64,000 nt of DNA from Microbacterium abyssi (GTDB lineage Bacteria; Actinomycetota; Actinomycetes; Actinomycetales; Microbacteriaceae). How positions within the stretch are numbered: position 1 is the first letter of the stretch; each line of letters opens with the position of its first letter. The stretch is from assembly GCF_015277895.1 (NCBI RefSeq), contig NZ_CP063815.1:1984001-2048000 (forward strand). The letters are read 5' to 3'. The notes beneath the pieces were generated by a model. It saw nothing but the letters and a program-made list of their open reading frames with translations. It was not told where the DNA came from and searched no databases. Shown here in pieces: positions 15,480 to 28,677 of this stretch. The position numbers and the translations under genes were made by a program.

Positions 15480-15833
15480 TTACTGACCGCGCCGCTCGCG
15501 CAGCTGAGTGAGCGCCTCATCCAGAAGCTGCTCGGCCTCGTCGTCGGTGCGACGCTCCTTCACATAGGCGAGGTGCGTCTTGTATGGCTCGTTCTTGGCG
15601 AGCTCCGGCGGATTCGCCTTGTCGCGGCCGGCCGGCAGACCGGACTGCGGGTGGTCGATCGTCTCGGGGATCTCCTCGTCCGGAAGACCGGCCGCGAAGT
15701 AGCGAACGGTCTCGTTGCCGAGCCCATCCCAGTAGGAGACCGCGATGCGGTCGGCGTGGTAGCCGTGGTCCTGCTCGCCCATCGGGCCGGAGCCGACGCG
15801 GGTACCGCGGATGGCGTTGCCTCCAGTGGCCAT
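15480..15833 (-). CDS. rbpA: RNA polymerase-binding protein RbpA, cysteine-free variant
   Basis: A 117-residue actinobacterial transcription factor that binds the sigma factor and the core enzyme and stabilises open promoter complexes. The N-terminal MATGGNAIRGTRVGSGPMGE is nearly the family signature, and LPAGRDKANPPELAKNEPYKTHLAYVKERRT is the basic linker and sigma-interaction part. In Streptomyces the middle domain binds zinc through cysteines (CPxCG); here the matching positions read HPQSG and the protein has no cysteine at all, so it cannot bind zinc that way. M. tuberculosis RbpA is also known as zinc-free. It follows secG by one base and is likely co-transcribed with it. Confidence 0.95.
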   Translation of the reverse strand: MATGGNAIRGTRVGSGPMGEQDHGYHADRIAVSYWDGLGNETVRYFAAGLPDEEIPETIDHPQSGLPAGRDKANPPELAKNEPYKTHLAYVKERRTDDEAEQLLDEALTQLRERRGQ

Positions 15834-15834
15834 G

Positions 15835-16083
15835 TCAGATCACCTCGAGTTTCGTGATGAGCCCCAGCGCGACGATGGAGATGAACCACACGAGTGCCAG
15901 GACGATGGTGAAGCGGTTGAGGTTGCGCTCCGCGAGTCCGGAGGAGCCGACCGCCGAGGTCATGCCGCCGCCGAACATGTCGGAGAGACCGCCGCCGCGG
16001 CCCTTGTGGAGAAGGATGAGGAGTGTCAGCAGGACGCTGGTGATACCCAGCAGGACCTGCAGGACGAACTCAAGAATTGCCAC
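15835..16083 (-). CDS. secG: Preprotein translocase subunit SecG
   Basis: An 82-residue membrane protein with two hydrophobic spans (residues 3-24 and 58-78) separated by the conserved Gly-rich loop KGRGGGLSDMFGGG. SecG assists SecYEG-mediated export. It sits in the usual actinobacterial position behind gap-pgk-tpiA but is separated from tpiA by a strong hairpin, so it probably has its own promoter, shared with rbpA downstream. Confidence 0.95.
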   Translation of the reverse strand: MAILEFVLQVLLGITSVLLTLLILLHKGRGGGLSDMFGGGMTSAVGSSGLAERNLNRFTIVLALVWFISIVALGLITKLEVI

Positions 16084-16136
16084 GAGGGAAAGCCTTTCGA
16101 AGGGACAGTTGGTTGCCCGTAAGGGTCAAGTATACG

Positions 16137-16162
16137 GGTGACGGGGCCGCAGCCCCGTCACC
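16137..16162 (-). terminator. Hairpin terminator after tpiA
   Basis: Perfect 11-base arms GGTGACGGGGC (16137-16147) and GCCCCGTCACC (16152-16162) around CGCA, two bases beyond the tpiA stop. It separates gap-pgk-tpiA from secG-rbpA. Confidence 0.75.
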
Positions 16163-16164
16163 GC

Positions 16165-16989
16165 TCAGACGCCTACGTGCTTCTCGAACCGGATGATCGC
16201 GGCGAAGTCGTCGACCACAAGGCTCGCGCCGCCGACCAGGGCACCGTCGACATCGGGCTCGCGCATGAAGCTGGCGATGTTCGCCGCCTTCACCGAGCCG
16301 CCGTACAGGATCCGGGTGCGCGCAGCGGCATCTTCATCCAGGGTCTTCGCCAGCACACCGCGCAGAGCTGCGCAGACGTCCTGAGCCTGCTGCGGCGTCG
16401 CCGCCTGGCCAGAGCCGATCGCCCAGACGGGCTCGTACGCCACGACGATGTCAGCGGATGCCGGGACGCCCTTGAGCGCTGCCTCGAGCTGACCGGCGGG
16501 TACGGCGCTCGCGCCGAACTCCTCCAGGTCCTCCGCCGTCTCGCCGACGCAGATCACCGGCACGAGGCCGTGCTTGAGCGCCGCCTGCACCTTGGCCGCC
16601 ACGACGTCGTCGGACTCGGCGTGGTACTCACGACGCTCCGAGTGGCCGATGATGACGTACTTGGCGTCGAGCTTCGCGAGGAACGCTCCGGACACCTCAC
16701 CGGTGTACGCACCGGAGTCGTGCGCCGAGACGTCCTGCGCGCCGAGCGCGAAGGGGATCTTGTCCGCATCGATCAGCGTCTGCACGCTGCGGATGTCGGT
16801 GAACGGCGGGAAGACCGCCACCTCGACAGAGCCGTCCTCGTGCTTGGCGTCCTTGAGCGCCCAGTGCAGCTTCTGCACGAACGCGACCGCCTGCAGGTGG
16901 TCCAGGTTCATCTTCCAGTTTCCCGCGATCAGCGGGGTACGGGCCCTGTTCGGCGCAGCCGACGATCGGGAATTGGTTTCTATGCCCAT
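16165..16989 (-). CDS. tpiA: Triosephosphate isomerase
   Basis: A 274-residue glycolytic enzyme that interconverts dihydroxyacetone phosphate and glyceraldehyde 3-phosphate. Active residues are visible in GNWKMN (Asn/Lys), IIGHSERR (electrophilic His) and [11 protein letters not shown] (catalytic Glu, then loop 6). It is slightly longer at the N-terminus than usual ([20 protein letters not shown]), because the ATG lies inside the end of pgk with a 10-base overlap; a later start near [12 protein letters not shown] has no obvious start codon. Last gene of the gap-pgk-tpiA operon. Confidence 0.95.
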   Translation of the reverse strand: MGIETNSRSSAAPNRARTPLIAGNWKMNLDHLQAVAFVQKLHWALKDAKHEDGSVEVAVFPPFTDIRSVQTLIDADKIPFALGAQDVSAHDSGAYTGEVSGAFLAKLDAKYVIIGHSERREYHAESDDVVAAKVQAALKHGLVPVICVGETAEDLEEFGASAVPAGQLEAALKGVPASADIVVAYEPVWAIGSGQAATPQQAQDVCAALRGVLAKTLDEDAAARTRILYGGSVKAANIASFMREPDVDGALVGGASLVVDDFAAIIRFEKHVGV

Positions 16990-18194
16990 CCGAGCACCTC
17001 CAGGCCGGGTAGTTTCTTGCCCTCGAGGAACTCGAGGCTCGCGCCTCCGCCCGTCGAGATGTGACCGAACTGGTCATCGGCGAAGCCGAGCTGCCGCACA
17101 GCGGCGGCCGAGTCTCCGCCGCCGACGACGCCGAGGCCGTCGACCTCGGTCAGCGCCTGCGCGACGGCCTTGGTCCCCGCGGCGAACGCGGGGAACTCGA
17201 ACACGCCCATCGGACCGTTCCAGAACACCGTCTTGGAGTCGCAGATCGCCTGGGCGAAGACCGCCGCGGTCTCCGCACCGATGTCGAGTCCGATCCCGGA
17301 GGTTCCGAACGGAGATTCCTCGATGGCATCCGCCGCGACGATCTCGTGCGCGGCATCCGCCGAGAACGACTCGGCGACGACGACGTCCGTCGGCAGCACG
17401 ATCTCGACGCCGCGCTCTTCGGCGTCGGCGAGATAGCCGCGAACCGTGTCGAGCTGGTCCTTCTCGAGAAGGCTGGATGCCACGGCGTGGCCCTGCGCGG
17501 CGAGGAACGTGAACAGCATGCCGCCGCCGACGAGGATTCGGTCGACGCGCGGGAGCAGGTGCGAGATGACGCCAAGCTTGTCGCTGACTTTCGATCCGCC
17601 GAGGACGACCGTGTACGGGCGCTCCGGACTCTCGGTCAGGCGATCGAGAACGTCCAGCTCGGTGGCGATCAGCAGACCCGCCGCGGAGGGCAGGATCTCG
17701 GCCAGCTCGTAGACGCTCGCCTGCTTGCGATGCACGACGCCGAAGCCGTCAGACACCAGCGCGTCGCCGAGCGTGGCCAGCTCGCCGGCGAAGGCCTTGC
17801 GCGCAGCGTCGTCCTTCGCCGTCTCGCCCGCGTTGAAGCGCAGGTTCTCGATCACGACGACCTCGCCGTCCTCAAGAGCTGCGACAGCGTCGCTCGCGGA
17901 CTCGCCGACCGTGTCCGATGCGAACGCGACCGGCTGGTCGAGCAGCTCCGACAGTCGCTTCGCGACCGGCTCGAGGCTGTACTGCGGGTCGGGCGCACCG
18001 TCGGGGCGTCCGAGATGCGAGCACACGACGACGCGCGCGCCCGCTTCGATGAGCGTGTTCAGGGTCGGCAGCGAGGCGCGTACACGACCATCGTCCGTTA
18101 TGACGCCGTCCTTCAGGGGGACGTTCAGGTCACAACGGACGATGACGCGTTTGCCCTCGAGCGAACCCAGTGATTCCAGGGTGCGCAGGGTCAT
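16980..18194 (-). CDS. pgk: Phosphoglycerate kinase
   Basis: A 404-residue kinase of lower glycolysis that makes ATP from 1,3-bisphosphoglycerate. Signature blocks: [14 protein letters not shown] at residues 14-27, the substrate-binding Arg/His in SHLGRPDG, a [14 protein letters not shown] hinge, and the C-terminal [10 protein letters not shown] and [15 protein letters not shown] nucleotide site. Length is normal. It starts 7 bases after the gap stop and overlaps tpiA by 10 bases, so the three genes form one operon. Confidence 0.97.
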   Translation of the reverse strand: MTLRTLESLGSLEGKRVIVRCDLNVPLKDGVITDDGRVRASLPTLNTLIEAGARVVVCSHLGRPDGAPDPQYSLEPVAKRLSELLDQPVAFASDTVGESASDAVAALEDGEVVVIENLRFNAGETAKDDAARKAFAGELATLGDALVSDGFGVVHRKQASVYELAEILPSAAGLLIATELDVLDRLTESPERPYTVVLGGSKVSDKLGVISHLLPRVDRILVGGGMLFTFLAAQGHAVASSLLEKDQLDTVRGYLADAEERGVEIVLPTDVVVAESFSADAAHEIVAADAIEESPFGTSGIGLDIGAETAAVFAQAICDSKTVFWNGPMGVFEFPAFAAGTKAVAQALTEVDGLGVVGGGDSAAAVRQLGFADDQFGHISTGGGASLEFLEGKKLPGLEVLGWA

Positions 18195-18201
18195 GAGCTG
18201 C

Positions 18202-19212
<1,011 letters not shown>

Positions 19213-19288
19213 TCAGGTCTCCCTGTTTCTCATGTGCGGCGCCGGCATCTGCATGCCTGCGCAACGCTCGGGGTTTTTGGCTGAGATG

Positions 19289-19320
19289 GCGTCCCGACGA
19301 GCCGAGGCCCGTCGGGACGC
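19289..19320 (-). terminator. Hairpin terminator after sodA
   Basis: Perfect 11-base arms GCGTCCCGACG (19289-19299) and CGTCGGGACGC (19310-19320) with a ten-base loop, 7 bases beyond the sodA stop and upstream of gap. Confidence 0.65.
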
Positions 19321-19327
19321 GACCCGA

Positions 19328-19954
19328 TTACGACAGTACCAGCAGGCCGTTCGTCTGCTTGCGGGCGACGTCGAGGCGCTGCGCGACGTTCTCCCAGTTG
19401 GCGATGTTCCACGCCGCCTTGACGTAGTCGGCCTTGACGTTGAGGTAGTCGAGGTAGAACGCGTGCTCCCACATGTCGAGCTGGAACAGCGGGATCGTGC
19501 CCTGCGCGGTGTTCGCCTGCTGGTCGAACAGCTGCTGGATGATCAGGCGCTGACCGATCGAATCCCAGCTGAGCACGGCCCAGCCGGAGCCCTGGATGCC
19601 GGTGGCCGCAGCCGTGAAGTGGGCCTGGAACTTGTCGAACGAGCCGAAGTACTCGTCGATCGCGGCCTTCAGCTCGCCCTCGGGCTGTCCGCCGCCGTTC
19701 GGCGACAGGTTGGTCCAGAAGATCGAGTGGTTGACGTGACCGCCGAGGTTGAACGCGAGGTCCTTCTCGAGCTTGTTGACGTTCGCGAGGTTGCCGCTGT
19801 CGCGTGCCTCGGCGAGGGCCTCGAGGGCCGTGTTCGCACCGGCGACGTACGTGGCGTGGTGCTTGTCATGGTGGAGCTCCATGATCTTGCCGCTGATGTG
19901 CGGTTCCAGCGCCGCGAAGTCATAGGGGAGGTCGGGGAGCGTGTAAACAGCCAT
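19328..19954 (-). CDS. sodA: Superoxide dismutase (Mn/Fe family)
   Basis: A 208-residue enzyme that converts superoxide to peroxide and oxygen. The family signature DMWEHAFY near the C-terminal third holds two metal ligands; the first lies in the [19 protein letters not shown] helix and another in [12 protein letters not shown]. Glycine in the GGHVNHS segment and the overall sequence favour manganese, but metal choice is not certain. [13 protein letters not shown] is the usual N-terminus, so the start at 19954 was preferred over an in-frame start 15 bases upstream. It has a terminator of its own and stands between whiA and gap. Confidence 0.94.
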   Translation of the reverse strand: MAVYTLPDLPYDFAALEPHISGKIMELHHDKHHATYVAGANTALEALAEARDSGNLANVNKLEKDLAFNLGGHVNHSIFWTNLSPNGGGQPEGELKAAIDEYFGSFDKFQAHFTAAATGIQGSGWAVLSWDSIGQRLIIQQLFDQQANTAQGTIPLFQLDMWEHAFYLDYLNVKADYVKAAWNIANWENVAQRLDVARKQTNGLLVLS

Positions 19955-20065
19955 GTCGCTTTCATCCAATCCGCGCCGCGCCGCGGCGCTTGTCGGTTCC
20001 TCCGCACCGCCCGAATGCGACGCGGAGCAGACTTCTTCATCTTAGTGACGACAACGCGCCTGCGG

Positions 20066-20081
20066 CGAGGATGCTTCCTCG
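20066..20081 (-). terminator. Possible short hairpin after whiA
   Basis: Six-base arms CGAGGA and TCCTCG around TGCT, 14 bases beyond the whiA stop. The stem is short, so this is weak. Confidence 0.35.
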
Positions 20082-20094
20082 GATGACGGACTCG

Positions 20095-21072
20095 CTATAC
20101 GTCGAGGCCGGCGGGCACCGCGGACTCCGTGCCCGGAACGCCCTCCTGCTGTGCGCGCTTGTCGGCCATGGCCAGCAGGCGGCGGATGCGGCCGGCGACG
20201 GCATCCTTCGTCAGGGGCGGATCGGCGTGATGACCGAGCTCGTCCAGGCTCGCGTCACGATGCGCGAGGCGCAGCTCGCCGGCAAGGCGCAGATGGTCGG
20301 GGACGGTCTCGCCGAGGATCTCCAGCGCGCGCTCGACCCTGGCGCAGGCGGCCACCGCTGCCTGCGCCGACCTTCGCAGGTTGGCGTCGTCGAAGTTGAC
20401 CAGGCGGTTCACGCCGGCGCGCACCTCACGACGCTGGCGCATCTCCTCCCACGCCGCGGCCGTCTTCTGGGCGCCCATCTGGGCGAGGATCGAGCGGATG
20501 GCCTCGCCTTCACGCACGACGACGCGCGGCATCCCGCGCACCTCACGCGCCTTGGCTGCGACGCCGAGCCGGTGTGCGGCGCCCACCAGGGCCATGGCGG
20601 CCTCCGACGTCGGACACGACACCTCGAGCATGGCGGAGCGTCCGGGCTCCGACAGGGACCCGGCGGCGAGGAAGGCACCGCGCCAGAGGCCGGCGAGCTC
20701 CTCGCGCGACCCCGTGGTGAGGCGGTTCGGCAGGCCCCGGACCGGGCGCCGGCGCTGATCGAGCAGGCCGGTCTGGCGGGCGAGGGTCTCCCCCGCGCCG
20801 ATCACGCGCACCGCGTACCGGGCGCCGTCGTGCGAACTGGCGGACTGCACCTGTGCGAGTTCGGGGCGCACGCCGTAGATCTCGGCGAGGTCGCGGGCGA
20901 CGCGACGTGCCAGCAGCTCGGCGTCGACTTCCGCCTCGACGGCGACACGGCCGGCGATGGAGTGGAGCCCGCCGGCGAACCGGAGGATCGCAGTGACCTC
21001 CGCGACGCGCACCGTCGGCGGTGCGTTGCGGATGCTGACGAGTTCAGCCTTGACATCGGTGGTAAGTGCCAC
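20095..21072 (-). CDS. whiA: DNA-binding protein WhiA
   Basis: A 325-residue regulator with an N-terminal LAGLIDADG-like domain ([25 protein letters not shown]) and a C-terminal helix-turn-helix ([26 protein letters not shown]). In Streptomyces WhiA works with WhiB at sporulation and division genes; in non-sporulating actinobacteria and Bacillus it affects growth and division. GTG at 21072 ([15 protein letters not shown]) follows AAGGAG by four bases, which decides this start. Gene order uvrA-uvrC-rapZ-whiA is conserved, but yvcK, usually between rapZ and whiA, is missing. Confidence 0.95.
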   Translation of the reverse strand: MALTTDVKAELVSIRNAPPTVRVAEVTAILRFAGGLHSIAGRVAVEAEVDAELLARRVARDLAEIYGVRPELAQVQSASSHDGARYAVRVIGAGETLARQTGLLDQRRRPVRGLPNRLTTGSREELAGLWRGAFLAAGSLSEPGRSAMLEVSCPTSEAAMALVGAAHRLGVAAKAREVRGMPRVVVREGEAIRSILAQMGAQKTAAAWEEMRQRREVRAGVNRLVNFDDANLRRSAQAAVAACARVERALEILGETVPDHLRLAGELRLAHRDASLDELGHHADPPLTKDAVAGRIRRLLAMADKRAQQEGVPGTESAVPAGLDV

Positions 21073-21145
21073 GGGACTCCTTGTAAAGCTTCGCGCGTCG
21101 GATCGCGACGCAAACAATCAGTTTACCGGCCGCGGCCCTCGTCAC

Positions 21146-22018
21146 TTACTCGCGGCCGAGATCCCGGTGTCGCACGCTGACGGCGACGCCAGGAACCGAG
21201 GCCAGGCGCTTCGCGAGTTCCTCGGCCATCGCCACCGAGCGGTGCTTGCCGCCAGTGCATCCGATCGCCACGGTCGAGTGCCCCTTGTTCTCGCGCTGAT
21301 AACCCTCCAGCACAGGAGTGAGCGCCGTCGCGTAGGCGTCGAGGAACTCGGACGCGCCCTCCTGAGTGAGCACGTAGTCGCGTACCTGAGCATCCTGGCC
21401 GGTGAAACCGCGCAGGTCGTCGTTCCAGTACGGGTTGGGAAGGAACCGCATATCGGCGACGAGATCCACATCGGTGGGGAGCCCGTACTTGAAGCCGAAA
21501 CTGAGGATGGTGAGCCGGTGTCTGGCCGCACCCTCCTCGGAGAAGGTCTCGGAGACCTGCGTCGCCAACTGATGGATGTTCAGCGACGACGTGTCGATCA
21601 CCATGTCGGCGGCCTCGCGCACCAGCGTGAGCCGGGAGCGTTCGAGACGGATGCCGTCGAGCAGCGTGCCGTCCTCCTGGAGGGGATGCGGACGCCGCAC
21701 CGACTCGAACCGCCGCACGAGCACGTCGTCGGAGGCATCGAGGAACACCACGCGGACGCTGCCTCGCGAGCGCAGCGCACGCGCCACCTCGGGGAAGTCG
21801 TTGAACAGGTTGCGGCCGCGGACATCCACGACCGCAGCGACCTTGGGCAGCGCTCCGCCGCCGAGATCGGTGAGGTCGAGCAGCGGCCGCAGCATCTGCG
21901 GAGGGAGGTTGTCGACCACGTACCAACCGAGGTCCTCGAGGGCGTTGGCCACCGTGGAACGCCCGGCACCGGACATGCCGGTGACGATGAGGAATTCGTT
22001 CTTCTCCTCGGTGGCCAT
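21146..22018 (-). CDS. rapZ: RNase adapter/nucleotide-binding protein RapZ
   Basis: A 290-residue P-loop ATP/GTP-binding protein (YvcJ/RapZ family). Walker A is GMSGAGRST at 14-22; VVDVRGRNLFND and the C-terminal IGCTGGKHRSVAMAE block are diagnostic. In E. coli RapZ guides RNase E to the sRNA GlmZ; in Gram-positives its partner is unclear. It follows uvrC by 30 bases in the conserved uvrA-uvrC-rapZ-whiA run. The 73-base gap to whiA has no room for yvcK. Confidence 0.94.
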   Translation of the reverse strand: MATEEKNEFLIVTGMSGAGRSTVANALEDLGWYVVDNLPPQMLRPLLDLTDLGGGALPKVAAVVDVRGRNLFNDFPEVARALRSRGSVRVVFLDASDDVLVRRFESVRRPHPLQEDGTLLDGIRLERSRLTLVREAADMVIDTSSLNIHQLATQVSETFSEEGAARHRLTILSFGFKYGLPTDVDLVADMRFLPNPYWNDDLRGFTGQDAQVRDYVLTQEGASEFLDAYATALTPVLEGYQRENKGHSTVAIGCTGGKHRSVAMAEELAKRLASVPGVAVSVRHRDLGRE

Positions 22019-22048
22019 CGGTACTCCCTCTCCCCTGTGCAGACCAGC

Positions 22049-23952
22049 CTATCTACTCGCGAGGTGGCTGTGGATGCTCAGCGCCAGCGCGGGGCCGATG
22101 CCCGGCACCTCCTGGATCTGCTCGGAGCTTGCACCCTTGAGGGCGCTCACGGAGCCGAAGTGCCTCAGCAGCGTCTTGATGCGCGAAGCGCCGAGCCCTG
22201 GGATCTCTTCGAGCACGGTTCCGATGTCGCGCCGGCGGCGTCTGCGCTGATGGCTGATCGCGAACCGGTGCGCCTCATCGCGCAGGCGCTGCAGCAGATA
22301 GAGGGACTCGCTGGTGCGCGGCAGGATCACCGGGAAGTCCTCTCCCGGCAGCCAGACCTCCTCGAGCCGCTTGGCGATGCCGCACAGGCCGATCTCGGTG
22401 TGCCCGGAGTCACGGAGCGCTCGGGCCGCGGCCTCGACCTGCGGCTTGCCGCCGTCGACGAGCAGCAGCTGCGGCGGGTAGGAGAAACGCGGCTTCCTCC
22501 GCGTCGAGACGACCTCGCCCTCGGGCGCGAGCGGATCGGTGAGGACCTCGCCCTCGGGCTCGGCCTCCTCAGGGCGGTCCAGGTACGCCAGCCGACGCGT
22601 GAGCACCTGATACATCGAGTCGGTGTCGTCGGTGGTCTCGGCGATGTTGAAGGACCGGTACTGGTCCTTGCGCGGCAGTCCGTCCTCGAACACGACCATC
22701 GACGCCACGACGTTCGTGCCCCCGAGATGGGAGATGTCGAAGCACTCGATGCGCAGCGGCGCGGACTCGAGGTCGAGCGCCTCCTGCAGATCGGTGAGAG
22801 CCTGGGTGCGAGCGACGTAGTCGCCGGTGCGGCGGGTCTTGTGCCTGATCAGCGCCTGCTGCGCGTTGAGGGTGGCGTTGCGCATGAGCTCGGCGCGCTG
22901 ACCGCGCTGCGCGACCGCGATCTCCACCCTGCGCCCTCTGCGCTCGCGCAGCCACTCCTCGAGCTCGGCCGCGTCGTCGGGCAGGGCGGGTACCAGGACG
23001 CGGCGCGGGATGTCGACGCCCTCGCCGTAGGCGCGCTGGAGCACCTGGTCGACGAGGTCGGAGCCGGAGATGTCCAGTTCCTTCTCAATGGTCGTCGCCC
23101 GCACACCGCGCACGCGGCCGCCGCGGATCGAGAAGTGCTGCACCGTCGCCGCCAGCTCGTCCTCGGCGATGCCGAACAGGTCGGCATCCTCGTCGGAGGG
23201 CAGCACCAGGGCGCTCTTGCCGAGCACGGCCTCGATCGAGGCGAGCTGGTCGCGGTACTTCGCGGCCGCCTCGTAGTCCATCGCAGCGGAGGCGGACTGC
23301 ATCCGCCTGGTGAGCTCCTTCGTGAAGCGCTCGTCACCGCCCGCCATGAACGCGACGAAGTCATCGACCATCGCACGGTGCTCCTCGATCGTGACCTTCA
23401 TCGAGCAGGGGCCGCCGCACTTGCCGATCTGGCCGGGGAAGCACGGCCGACCCGTCGCCATGGCGCGCTTGTAGCTCGCGTCGCTGCAGGTGCGGATCGG
23501 GAACGCCTTGATCATCAGGTCGATCGTCTCGTGCACTGCCCACACCTTCGGATAGGGACCGAAGTAGCGTGCACGCGGGATCTTGCGGTTGCGGGTCACG
23601 AGCACGCGCGGCGCCTCGTCGCCGAGCGTCACCGCCATGAACGGGTACGACTTGTCGTCCTTGTACCTGACGTTGAAGGGTGGGTCGAACTCCTTGATCC
23701 ACATGTACTCCAGCTGCAGGGAGTCCACATCGGTGGGCACGACCGTCCACTCGACCGAGGCTGCGGTCGTCACCATCCGCCTGGTGCGCTCGTGCAGGGT
23801 GCGCAGCGGCGCGAAGTAGTTCGACAGCCGCTGCCGCAGATTCTTCGCCTTGCCGACGTACAGAACCCTTCCCTGGGCGTCCAGGAAGCGGTACACGCCG
23901 GGAGCGGTCGGGATCTCACCCTGCTTCGGCTTGTACGGGAGCACGTCGGCCA

Positions 23953-23953
<1 letters not shown>
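22049..23953 (-). CDS. uvrC: Excinuclease ABC subunit C
   Basis: A 634-residue nuclease that makes both incisions in nucleotide excision repair. Domains: GIY-YIG endonuclease at residues 15-95 ([20 protein letters not shown]), a Cys-rich segment ([13 protein letters not shown]), the UVR motif binding UvrB near residue 205 ([16 protein letters not shown]), the RNase H-like domain ([10 protein letters not shown]) and C-terminal helix-hairpin-helix repeats ([25 protein letters not shown]). Its ATG touches the uvrA stop (TGATG), so both are co-transcribed. Confidence 0.97.
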
Positions 23954-26841
<2,888 letters not shown>

Positions 26842-26887
26842 CGAACAATTCTACGAGGGGCCACCGACATTGGCTCCGTGCGAACGT

Positions 26888-27418
26888 TCAGGGTCTTCTC
26901 GACCGCCCGGCCAGCCGCAGCAGGAACAGACACGCGAAGCCGGCGACGGCCGCTGCGCCGACGATCGCCGCCCCATGCACGGCGACACCGTCTGACTCCC
27001 GCACGAGCATCATGATGAGCGTGATCGGCTGCGCGATCAGCTGCACCCCCAGCAGGCGGCGGATCGTCGGCCCGAGAGCGCGGACGAGCACACGTCCCCG
27101 CCACGGCACGACCGGCAGCAGCGAGGAGAGCACCTGCATGAGATGCACGAGCAGCACGGCGGCGGATGCCGACCAGATGGTCGGCGTGCCCAGCAGCATT
27201 CCGACGGCGAGGCAGGCGATGGACAGCCACCCGCCCAGCGTCTGCGGGAACAGCGTCCCCAGCAGTGCTGTGCCGACGACGGCGAGCTGCCAGCCGAGGA
27301 TGGGGACGAGCATCAGGGCGGCGAGGGCGGCGGTCGTCGGCAGCAGGGCGTGCAGCAGCGGACCGGGAATCGCCGGGCCCGTCCGGATGCGGTCGTTGTG
27401 CCGACGGCTGTCGCTCAT
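26888..27418 (-). CDS. Integral membrane protein, last gene of MoxR/DUF58 operon
   Basis: A 176-residue protein with about five hydrophobic segments: [50 protein letters not shown], an amphipathic [12 protein letters not shown], and a C-terminal [18 protein letters not shown]. Basic residues at both ends suggest cytoplasmic termini. No family is recognised. Its ATG overlaps the DUF58 stop (ATGA). Start chosen at [10 protein letters not shown]; the open frame extends far upstream but only as Arg-rich antisense-like sequence inside the DUF58 gene. Confidence 0.8.
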   Translation of the reverse strand: MSDSRRHNDRIRTGPAIPGPLLHALLPTTAALAALMLVPILGWQLAVVGTALLGTLFPQTLGGWLSIACLAVGMLLGTPTIWSASAAVLLVHLMQVLSSLLPVVPWRGRVLVRALGPTIRRLLGVQLIAQPITLIMMLVRESDGVAVHGAAIVGAAAVAGFACLFLLRLAGRSRRP

Positions 27419-28677
27419 CGCCTCGCCCTCGCCGTCGCGCTGATGGCGGCCGCGGGCTCTTCGCGCCACGCCACGACGTCGATGTCGGCGGCGCGAAGGT
27501 CGTGCAGCACGTCCTCCCGCTCGGCGAGCACCGTTCGCAGAGCGAGCTGCTGCTCGCGGCTGAGGCGACCCGAGTCGAGCGAGGGCAGCACGTCGATGGC
27601 GACGACACGGTGGCCGGATGCCCGCCACGTCAGCGCGATGTCGGATGCCGCGCCGTCGAAGAACGTCGACAGGACGAAGATCACCGACCCGTGCGGCACG
27701 GGCGGTGTCCGCCGGAACCGGGCGTCCTCGCCGGCTTGGCCGGTCGCAGCGATGGCCGCCTCCACCCGCGCCAGATGACGGGACCCCGCACCGCTGCGCA
27801 CCGAACGACCGCCGTGGGTCAGCACGTGCAGCGCGACACGATCGCCGGCATCGATCGCGGAGACCGCGATCGATCGCGCCGCCTGACGCGAAACGTCGAG
27901 GGAGGTCAGTCCGCTGCGCTCCAGGTCGCCGCTCCCCCAGCCTGCGACGACGGTTCCCAGGTCGTCGGCCGTGTCCATCGCGATCACCATGGTGGCATCG
28001 CTGAGCGTGTTCGTCCGGCGCACCATCAGGTCGCCCGGGCGGCGTGCCATGCGCGCGGTCGCGCGCCAGTCGACGCGGCGCAGCTCGTCGCCGGGCACGA
28101 ACTGATGGATGTCGCGGAAGTCGCCGCCCTGGCCCAGCCGCCGCCCCTCGTGAGCGCCGTGCATCCCGGTGAGCCGCGGGGACAGCGGCAACACCGGAAG
28201 TCCGATCGCGTCGGGTGCGACGTTCCGGACCGACTGCACGATGGGCGTCGGCTTCTCGAGGAGGAGTGCGTCGGACCAGACGCCGCGAGCGGATGCCTTC
28301 ACCGCCGTCACCGGTCCGGAGTGCAGCGGCCGACTGCTGGCGACGACGACAGAGCCGTCGGTCGGCACGACCACCCGGCGGGTGCGCCGCTCGGACTGCA
28401 CGAGAACGAGCTGCGCGAGATCGGCGGCGCCCGTGACACGAACTTCCGTGCGCAGCACGCCGTCTCCCCTCTCCGCGGCCGGGGTGAGCGCGACCTCGGC
28501 GGGGGGAGCATCCGTTCTTCGAAGGAGCGCCGCGACGCTGACGATCGCGAGCGGGAGTCCCATCGCCACGACGTCGGGGCGCGAGAACACCAGGCCGGCT
28601 CCGGCGAGCGCGACCGCTCCGGCGAACCCGAGCACGAGCCCTGGTCCCCAGCGGCGACGCCCGGCGTCGGTCGTCAC
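27415..28677 (-). CDS. DUF58 domain-containing membrane protein
   Basis: A 420-residue protein. Two hydrophobic spans near the N-terminus (LVLGFAGAVALAGAGLVF and VAMGLPLAIVSVAALL) anchor it; the body contains the DUF58 signature DFRDIHQFVPGDELRRVDWRATARM followed by a von Willebrand-like fold (MVIAMDTADD) with a metal-site-like DxxxD pattern. DUF58 proteins are almost always encoded next to MoxR ATPases and are thought to be remodelled by them. GTG at 28677 (VTTDAGRRRWGPG) overlaps the moxR stop as GTGA. Confidence 0.9.
   Translation of the reverse strand: MTTDAGRRRWGPGLVLGFAGAVALAGAGLVFSRPDVVAMGLPLAIVSVAALLRRTDAPPAEVALTPAAERGDGVLRTEVRVTGAADLAQLVLVQSERRTRRVVVPTDGSVVVASSRPLHSGPVTAVKASARGVWSDALLLEKPTPIVQSVRNVAPDAIGLPVLPLSPRLTGMHGAHEGRRLGQGGDFRDIHQFVPGDELRRVDWRATARMARRPGDLMVRRTNTLSDATMVIAMDTADDLGTVVAGWGSGDLERSGLTSLDVSRQAARSIAVSAIDAGDRVALHVLTHGGRSVRSGAGSRHLARVEAAIAATGQAGEDARFRRTPPVPHGSVIFVLSTFFDGAASDIALTWRASGHRVVAIDVLPSLDSGRLSREQQLALRTVLAEREDVLHDLRAADIDVVAWREEPAAAISATARARR

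Noticed and set aside
26880..26887. GAACGTTC as an SOS (LexA) box for uvrA
   Set aside because: LexA boxes of this group need GAAC-N4-GTTC; here there is no spacer and the site abuts the stop codon of the preceding operon position.
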